Of a DNA stretch of 64,000 bases, positions 58,486-64,000 are shown piece by piece. A model generated the notes under the pieces. The model did not search any database. It was not told where the DNA came from and saw only the letters and a list, made by a program, of their open reading frames with translations. Made by a program: the position numbers and the translations under genes. How positions within the stretch are numbered: position 1 is the stretch's first letter; every line of letters begins with the position of its first letter. Location: assembly GCA_934141555.1 (NCBI GenBank), contig CAKPCK010000005.1:1-64000 (forward strand), in the 5' to 3' direction. Source of the DNA: an uncultured Clostridia bacterium (GTDB taxonomy: Bacteria; Bacillota; Clostridia; TANB77; CAG-508).

Positions 58486-58634
58486 TTAAAATGCACCTCC
58501 CTTATTTGTATACTCGCTAATCCTTAAAAAAGGTAGTTATTTATTTCATAACATTTGCTTACCTTGACTAAGCGGATTACAGTTAAATATTTTAACATAT
58601 ACATCCAGTTTTGTCAATTGTTTTCAACATTTTT

Positions 58635-59660
58635 TTATTTTTCTTCTTGATTTTCTATTTTCTCACTATTCATATGACTAATTATTGTAATAATTCCACT
58701 TACTAATACAAGTAAATAGAAGTTAATCCCTCTATTTAATAATACTGCACTACTCATTATATTTTCTGAATAAATATTTCTAAATATTTCTGTAAATGCT
58801 CCTTCTGTTACTCCAACTGCCCCAGGTGATGGTATACCAGATACTGTTGCATATAATACTGCTTGTAATGATGTTAATCTTAAAATATTATATTGTGAAA
58901 ATCCTAGTGCTCTGTATGTCCAATATGTTACACTATAATATGTTAAAAATTGTATTAATGTTGTTCCTAAAATTTTTAACATTAATAATCTATTATGCTT
59001 TACATATTTGGCCCCTTCTTGATATTTAGTAAGTTCCGCTTCAAATTTTTCTTTTTTACTTTCTATATTTTTTACTCTAAATAATTTTAAAACTTTTATA
59101 GCAAAATCAATTAACCATTTTGATAATCTTTTTGAAAACACTCCTATTAATAATAAAATTAATGCACTTGAATTTAATGCAATTCCAACTATAAAAAATA
59201 TTATTAATAATTTATTCATATATTGATGATTAAAAATTAAACTTACTAGTGCAATGCCTATAGTGCAAATCTGCATACTAGTTAAATTTAATAATAATGC
59301 AAGTGTTGAATTTGACACTGCTATTCCATCTTTATACATATAATATATTTGCATTGGTTGCCCACCACTTGCAGCTGGTGTTACTGCACTAAAGAAAAAT
59401 CCTATTAATGCATATTTTATATCTTGTATAAATGTTGTTTTTTCTTTTAAATTTTTTAATGTTCTTCTTATATTCATAGCTTCTAATATAATATAAATAA
59501 ACATACATAATATACCAACTAAAACAAATTCAACTTTTGCTGAAGATATTATCTTCAGTATTTCCATTGGATTTTGATCTTTTAATAATATATAAAATGT
59601 TAAGGCTATTAGAATTATAAATATTAATGCATTTCTAAATATTTTACTTTTTTTCTTCAT
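58635..59660 (-). CDS. Lysylphosphatidylglycerol synthase TM-region / YbhN-type flippase protein
   Basis: A 341-residue polytopic membrane protein with about eight spans. Family markers are GFFFSAVTPAASGGQPMQIYYMY near residues 90-112 (split here by short gaps) and GIPSPGAVGVTEGAF near residue 270, typical of the UPF0104/LPG_synthase_TM family. Members include the flippase half of MprF; this one lacks the C-terminal lysyltransferase domain, so it probably handles lipids or glycolipids alone. No partner gene is adjacent. GAAGGAAGAAG precedes the ATG. Confidence 0.88.
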   Translation of the reverse strand: MKKKSKIFRNALIFIILIALTFYILLKDQNPMEILKIISSAKVEFVLVGILCMFIYIILEAMNIRRTLKNLKEKTTFIQDIKYALIGFFFSAVTPAASGGQPMQIYYMYKDGIAVSNSTLALLLNLTSMQICTIGIALVSLIFNHQYMNKLLIIFFIVGIALNSSALILLLIGVFSKRLSKWLIDFAIKVLKLFRVKNIESKKEKFEAELTKYQEGAKYVKHNRLLMLKILGTTLIQFLTYYSVTYWTYRALGFSQYNILRLTSLQAVLYATVSGIPSPGAVGVTEGAFTEIFRNIYSENIMSSAVLLNRGINFYLLVLVSGIITIISHMNSEKIENQEEK

Positions 59661-59809
59661 TTTTTCTTCTTCCTTCTTTTATAGATATTATCATAAATGC
59701 ATTTTTTAATCAATATTTATGTTCTTTTTTAATAAAATGTTAATTATTATTTGCATTTATTTTGTTTCTCCTTTTCATTTATATTATAATATTAACAAAA
59801 TCATATTTA

Positions 59810-59840
59810 AAGGGACTTTTATAAAGTCCCTTCTTTTTAT
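59810..59840. terminator. Terminator hairpin after the prepilin-like gene
   Basis: 10-bp stem AAGGGACTTT/AAAGTCCCTT with a 3-base loop; the T run is strongest on the plus strand (CTTTTTAT). It lies just past the minus-strand gene stop. Confidence 0.6.
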
Positions 59841-59845
59841 CATTT

Positions 59846-61579
59846 TTATTCAAACGTTGGATATCCATCACTTCCAATTATCCATCTTTTTAATTCACTA
59901 TTTTCTCCAATATTGTTGTTCAATAAATTTACAAATTCTTCGTTATTCCTCGTACTTTCCTCATCTAATTCTGTTATTCCTTCAGATATAGCTCCAACAG
60001 ATTCAGATTTATTTTTATCATAATATATGTTTGATATATTTGTTACAGTTGCTGTAGAATTACTTTTTGAAATTCTTCCAATTATAGCTTTAGGACTTTC
60101 TCCTGCATTATAACAATTTTGTATATTTAATGTTATTGATGCACATGTTGTTCCTTGTTCTCCTAAAATACCACTGTTTTCACATTTTCCCAAATTATAA
60201 CAATTCTGTATATCAAGTTTTAACGTACTATCCCAAGCAGCACCAGAAAAAATTCCAGCAATCCCATTAGTACATTCACCTAAATTGTAACAATTTATAA
60301 TTTTATTATTAACTTCTTCTCTTATCCAACCCACTATACCATTTTTGCATTTTATTTTATTAGCACAGTTATTTATAGTTGCTTTTTGCATTACACCAAC
60401 AATCCCTGCATAATTGTTATCGTATATATTATTATTATAATATTCTATTTCTCCATTATTGATACATTTTTCAATTATTGCTTCATTTTTTGCACAACCA
60501 GCAATACCTCCTGCACCTCCATACTGCCATCCTCTTCCTGTTATGCTAATTTCACCATAATTATTACAATTAGATATTATAGAATCTGCAATCGTTACTA
60601 TTCCTCCTACCATATTATATCCCGTTATTTTAGCATAATTATTGCAATTCTCTATTTTGGAATTAATCTTATAATCTCCACCTACAATTCCCGCAGTATG
60701 CCATTTTCCTGTTATACTTCCTGTTATATTCAAATTTCTAATTTCTGCATTAGATATAGTTATAAATAATCCTATATTCTTTTGATTTTTTTCATTTTGA
60801 TATAAATTCTTTATATAATTATTTCTACCATCAAACTTTCCTTGAAATGATCTCTTACCTATTCCAGGAAATCCACTACATTCTTCTCCTTGTTTTGTTA
60901 ACTCTGTTTTTATATCTTCAACTATTCCATCTGTATTTATATCACCATATATTGTTGTTGTTGGATCTGTATATGATGTATCTGATTTAAAATTTAATGT
61001 CCTTGTTAATACAATATACTTATTTTCAAACCAATTACGATTTAAATTTAAACTACTATTTCCATCTCCTGTCATTATAGAAAATGCAACTAAATCTTCT
61101 ATACAGTTTATTTCATATGGATGTTCTTCACTTCCATCTAATATATTTCCTTCTATGTCTTTTGTTATGTCTCCTGCATATTCATCATTCTCTACTATCT
61201 CAAGTTCAACTGTTCCATCTTCCTTGTTTACTATATAATATCTTTCACTTTCTAAAAATTTAACTTCAAATTCATCACCTGCATCAAGAACTTCATTTTT
61301 ATCTACTCCTACTACATTTTCTAAGGCTGCTTTAAAGTTTTCCTCTGTTATTTCGATTCCATATTGAAATCTTTCAATATTTTGTGCTTGGAATGCTAAT
61401 TTTATTTGCTCTTTTTCTTTTCCTATTTCTGAGCTCTCTCTTGTTTTTTTGGCTTGATTTATTATTCCACCTTCACTTATTAATGTAGTAATTGTTATTC
61501 CTGCTAATATCAACATTACTATTATTGTTACTGCCAATGCTATTAATGTTATTCCTTTTTCTTCTTTTGATTTCTTCAT
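59846..61579 (-). CDS. Prepilin-type protein with GLUG-like repeats
   Basis: A 577-residue protein. The N-terminus KKSKEEKGITLIALAVTIIV is a class III (type IV) prepilin signal: a short basic leader, Gly before the cleavage site, then a hydrophobic helix with no Glu5. The middle (residues about 140-230) has EHPYEINCIEDLVAFS, a start typical of GLUG proteins. It continues with repeats of the type ENCNNYAKITGYNMVGGIV, SNCNNYGEISITGRG and QNCYNLGKCENSGILG, seven or more right-handed beta-helix turns with a conserved NCxNxG pattern. It is likely a secreted surface or adhesin subunit; no pilus assembly genes are in the window. Confidence 0.85.
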   Translation of the reverse strand: MKKSKEEKGITLIALAVTIIVMLILAGITITTLISEGGIINQAKKTRESSEIGKEKEQIKLAFQAQNIERFQYGIEITEENFKAALENVVGVDKNEVLDAGDEFEVKFLESERYYIVNKEDGTVELEIVENDEYAGDITKDIEGNILDGSEEHPYEINCIEDLVAFSIMTGDGNSSLNLNRNWFENKYIVLTRTLNFKSDTSYTDPTTTIYGDINTDGIVEDIKTELTKQGEECSGFPGIGKRSFQGKFDGRNNYIKNLYQNEKNQKNIGLFITISNAEIRNLNITGSITGKWHTAGIVGGDYKINSKIENCNNYAKITGYNMVGGIVTIADSIISNCNNYGEISITGRGWQYGGAGGIAGCAKNEAIIEKCINNGEIEYYNNNIYDNNYAGIVGVMQKATINNCANKIKCKNGIVGWIREEVNNKIINCYNLGECTNGIAGIFSGAAWDSTLKLDIQNCYNLGKCENSGILGEQGTTCASITLNIQNCYNAGESPKAIIGRISKSNSTATVTNISNIYYDKNKSESVGAISEGITELDEESTRNNEEFVNLLNNNIGENSELKRWIIGSDGYPTFE

Positions 61580-61812
61580 TTGTATTCCTCTCCTTCTATT
61601 TATAATATATCATTATTATCCAATATCTATTTTTTCTTATATTGCAACACTTATGCATTAATTATAAAACATTTTATTTTAAAACACAATAGAACAAATT
61701 TCATTATTTTTTATTTAGTGAAAAAGTCTGAATCTTTTTTAAATTAAAGACTTTTTTAGTTATTTAATATTTAAGTGATATACTTAAGAATTAGAAAATC
61801 ACTTTATCATAA

Positions 61813-61855
61813 ATAATATAATGGGAGTATAAAAACTATACTCCCATTATATTAT
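61813..61855 (-). terminator. Very strong hairpin overlapping the end of fabI
   Basis: Perfect 19-bp stem (61813-61831 against 61837-61855) with a 5-base loop. It includes the last fabI codons and its stop. The T run after it is short, so it may stabilise the mRNA as well as terminate. Confidence 0.75.
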
Positions 61856-62609
61856 ATCCATTATCTGCATAAATAACTTGACCTGTAACCGCTTCTGACA
61901 TAGAACTTAATAAAAATGTTGCTATATTCCCAACTTGTACAGTTGTAACATTTCTATGTAAAGGAGCTTTTTGTTCTACTACATTTAATATTGAACTAAA
62001 ATCTTTTATTCCCTTTGCTGATAATGTTTTTATTGGTCCTGCAGAAACTGCATTAACTCTTATATTTTCTTTTCCTAAGTTTTCTGCTAAATATCTAACA
62101 CTAGATTCTAATGCTGCTTTAGCAATTCCCATTACATTATATCCTTCTAATACCTTTGTTGATCCATGATATGTTAATGTAACTAAACTTGCATTTTCAT
62201 TTAGCATATCTAATTCTTTTGCCATTCTTGCAATTAATACAAATGAATATGCACTAACATCACAAGCATGTGCAAATCCTTCTTTACTTGTATATATAAA
62301 ATCATTGTGTAAATCTTCTGTATTTGCATGTGCTATTGCATGTACTATTCCATCTATTTTTCCATTTTCTTCTTTTATTTTTGTAAATGTCTCTCTTACT
62401 TTTTCATCTTCTGAAGCACCATTTAATACATATGCTTTACTTCCTTTAAATTCTGATACAAGTTCTTCTATTTTTTCTTTATTTTCTTCTCCCATATATG
62501 TAAATAATAATTGTGCTCCATTTTCATAAGCTGATTTTGCAATTCCAAATGCTATACTCCATTTGTTTCTTATTCCCATTATTAATATTTTTTTACCTTC
62601 TAATAACAT
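61836..62609 (-). CDS. fabI: Enoyl-[acyl-carrier-protein] reductase FabI
   Basis: Last reduction step of fatty-acid elongation. The 257-residue SDR enzyme has the FabI start LLEGKKILIMGIRNKWSIAFGI, an altered cofactor loop LFTYMG, GIVHAIAHA, and the catalytic YHGSTKVLEGYNVMGIAKAA (Y-x6-K) near residue 150. The NADH/NADPH loop TLSAKGIKDFS follows. Triclosan and isoniazid-type drugs act on this family. It follows accA by 15 bases, so acetyl-CoA carboxylase and elongation are co-transcribed. Confidence 0.96.
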   Translation of the reverse strand: MLLEGKKILIMGIRNKWSIAFGIAKSAYENGAQLLFTYMGEENKEKIEELVSEFKGSKAYVLNGASEDEKVRETFTKIKEENGKIDGIVHAIAHANTEDLHNDFIYTSKEGFAHACDVSAYSFVLIARMAKELDMLNENASLVTLTYHGSTKVLEGYNVMGIAKAALESSVRYLAENLGKENIRVNAVSAGPIKTLSAKGIKDFSSILNVVEQKAPLHRNVTTVQVGNIATFLLSSMSEAVTGQVIYADNGYNIMGV

Positions 62610-62624
62610 TTCTTTTCCTCCTTT

Positions 62625-63422
62625 TTATAATATTTGAAATTCTCCCATATTTCTAAACTTTTGATATCTTTCTTCTTTTATATCTTCTGGTTTCATTTTA
62701 GCATATTTTTTTATTGCTTTCAAAATTTCATTTTTCAGTATTTGACTAACAACTTCACAAGCTTTATTTTCTTCAATTTCTGGTTCTTTTATTATTTCAT
62801 CAATTACATTCATTTCTTTTAAATCTTTAGCTGTTAATTTCATTTTTTCTGCAGCTTCCTTCGTTCTTGAAGAATCTTTCCATAATATACTTGCATATCC
62901 TTCTGGTGAAAGAATTGAATATATAGCATTTTCAAGCATTAATACTTTATTTCCAAGTCCAAGTGCTAATGCACCTCCACTTGATCCTTCTCCTATAACA
63001 ATACTAATCGTAGGAACTGTTAAACTTGCCATTTCTAACATTGAACTTGCAATTGCTTCACCTTGTCCTCTTTCTTCTGCTCCAATTCCTGGATATGCCC
63101 CTTTTGTATCTATAAAAGTAATTACAGGTCTATGAAATTTTTCTGCTTGTTTCATAAATCTTATTCCTTTTCTATAACTTTCTGGATTTGGCATTCCAAA
63201 ATTCCTTTCAATATTTTCTTTTGTTGTTCTTCCTTTTTGTTCTGCTATAATTGTAAAATTTTGATTACCAATTCTTGCAAGTCCACAAACTATTGCCTTA
63301 TCATCTTTAAATTGTCTATCTCCATGTAATTCAATAAATTCATCAAATATTTTTTCTATATAATCTAATGATGTCTTTCTTTTAGGATTTCTTGCAATTT
63401 CTACTTTTTCATAAGCATCCAT
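62625..63422 (-). CDS. accA: Acetyl-CoA carboxylase carboxyltransferase subunit alpha
   Basis: With AccD it transfers the carboxyl group from biotin to acetyl-CoA, the first step of fatty-acid synthesis. The 265-residue protein shows ELHGDRQFKDDKAIVCGLA, RNFGMPNPESYRKGIRFMK, FIDTKGAYPGIGAEERGQGE and IVIGEGSSGGALALGLGNKV, then the ending KAIKKYAKMKPEDIKEERY. It is about 50 residues shorter than E. coli AccA at the N-terminus, as is usual in clostridia. It lies 28 bases after accD. Confidence 0.96.
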   Translation of the reverse strand: MDAYEKVEIARNPKRKTSLDYIEKIFDEFIELHGDRQFKDDKAIVCGLARIGNQNFTIIAEQKGRTTKENIERNFGMPNPESYRKGIRFMKQAEKFHRPVITFIDTKGAYPGIGAEERGQGEAIASSMLEMASLTVPTISIVIGEGSSGGALALGLGNKVLMLENAIYSILSPEGYASILWKDSSRTKEAAEKMKLTAKDLKEMNVIDEIIKEPEIEENKACEVVSQILKNEILKAIKKYAKMKPEDIKEERYQKFRNMGEFQIL

Positions 63423-63450
63423 ATTTATTTCATTCCTTTCTAATGTCTAT

Positions 63451-64000
63451 CTACTTATTTAATTGTATCAGTTTTGATAATATATTTTTCAAATCTTTTC
63501 TTTCAACAATTTTATCTATAAATCCATGTTCTAATAAAAATTCTGCTGTTTGAAATCCTTCTGGCAATTTCTCTCCAATAGTTTGTTCAATAACTCTTTG
63601 ACCAGCAAATCCTATCATTGCACCTGGTTCTGCTAAAATTATATCTGCTATACTTGCAAAAGATGCTGTTACACCTCCATAAGTTGGATCTGTTAAAACA
63701 GATATATATAATAATCCTGCTTCATTTAATTTAGATATAGCTGATGTTGTTTTTGCCATTTGCATTAATGACATTATTCCTTCTTGCATTCTTGCACCAC
63801 CAGAAACGCAAAATATTATTATTGGAAGTTTTAATTCTATTGCTTTTTCTATTGAATATGTAATCTTTTCACCAACAACTACTCCCATACTTCCCATCAA
63901 AAATCCACTATCCATTACACATATTACAACATCTTCGCCATTTATTTTTCCTTGTCCTGCACTTACTGCTTCCTGCAATCCTGTTTTTTCTCTTAAAGCT
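63451..64000 (-). CDS. accD: Acetyl-CoA carboxylase carboxyltransferase subunit beta (partial, 5' end beyond window)
   Basis: The C-terminal part of AccD: ALREKTGLQEAVSAGQGKI at the window edge, then VICVMDSGFLMGSMGVVVGEK, SGGARMQEGIMSLMQMAKT, SVLTDPTYGGVTASFAS and the ending FIDKIVERKDLKNILSK. The N-terminal zinc domain lies outside the window. It leads the accD-accA-fabI operon as seen here; other fatty-acid genes probably precede it. Confidence 0.95.
   Translation of the reverse strand, partial: ALREKTGLQEAVSAGQGKINGEDVVICVMDSGFLMGSMGVVVGEKITYSIEKAIELKLPIIIFCVSGGARMQEGIMSLMQMAKTTSAISKLNEAGLLYISVLTDPTYGGVTASFASIADIILAEPGAMIGFAGQRVIEQTIGEKLPEGFQTAEFLLEHGFIDKIVERKDLKNILSKLIQLNK

Noticed and set aside
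58486..58634. A known L21 leader RNA upstream of rplU
   Set aside because: Only short, imperfect pairings are visible and they do not match the L21 leader features I know, so I did not annotate it as a separate element.
61600..61812. Inverted repeats AAAAAGTCT/AGACTTTTT near 61724-61756 and AAGTGAT/ATCACTT near 61772-61804 as regulatory elements
   Set aside because: The stems are AT-rich with long loops, as expected by chance in DNA of this composition; no promoter or gene context supports them.

Overview
This window reads as a piece of a low-GC Firmicutes chromosome, most likely an uncultured clostridial lineage. The DNA is very AT-rich. Genes have strong AGGAGG-type ribosome binding sites. 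The gene content is monoderm: HrcA/CIRCE heat-shock control, UppP, a SAM-I riboswitch on metK, short RNase G, Amidase_2 and class III prepilin signals. A dipicolinate synthase A subunit (dpaA) suggests sporulation capacity or its remnant. Almost all genes lie on the minus strand, so the window probably sits in one replichore read leftwards. I cannot name the species.

Layout, left to right. 0-1.1 kb: start of the S10 ribosomal operon (rpsJ, rplC, running off the left edge) with a consensus promoter and a long structured leader. 1.2-1.95 kb: a three-gene toxin-antitoxin-like unit. 2-11.4 kb: trmL, rpmB, an RNHCP protein, a nucleoside kinase, dnaE, the rpsF-ssb-rpsR operon, tRNA-Gly and ruvB. 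11.5-13.4 kb: asd-dapA on the plus strand. 13.5-24 kb: a patatin lipase, the hrcA-grpE-dnaK-dnaJ operon under two CIRCE operators, a DUF5052 lipoprotein, an rRNA m5C methyltransferase, a NodB deacetylase, a YqfO-like protein and rlmD. 24-28.4 kb: an accessory stretch beside tRNA-Leu with a frameshifted secreted nuclease, a phage-like amidase, small ORFs and two GC-richer single-gene cassettes. 28.5-37.7 kb: recG, metK and the distal ribosomal block adk-map-infA-rpmJ-rpsM-rpsK-rpsD-rpoA-rplQ. 37.9-51.7 kb: a third GC-richer cassette, mtaB, a ROK kinase, a large surface protein with an FGE/C-type-lectin end, smpB, a DUF1540 protein, a reduced SecD/SecF pair, rhodanese, uppP, dpaA, a TPR protein and an unknown acidic protein. 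51.7-64 kb: rimO, RNase G, pth, polA, rpmA/rplU, a flippase-like membrane protein, a prepilin-like GLUG-type protein, and accD-accA-fabI of fatty-acid synthesis, with accD cut by the right edge.

Most of the window is housekeeping: translation and ribosome modification, replication and repair, protein folding, DAP/lysine and fatty-acid synthesis. The observations I rate most worth checking are these. (i) Three dispersed, GC-richer monocistronic genes share the same 10-base element inside their promoter spacers. (ii) The leader of one of them has the mutually exclusive pairings of a translational switch. (iii) The FGE-like surface protein ends in a compositionally distinct, AAY-derived-looking tail followed by a hairpin, which resembles a diversity-generating retroelement target. 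Composition and pairing statements come from reading the bases by eye; no database search or folding program was run.
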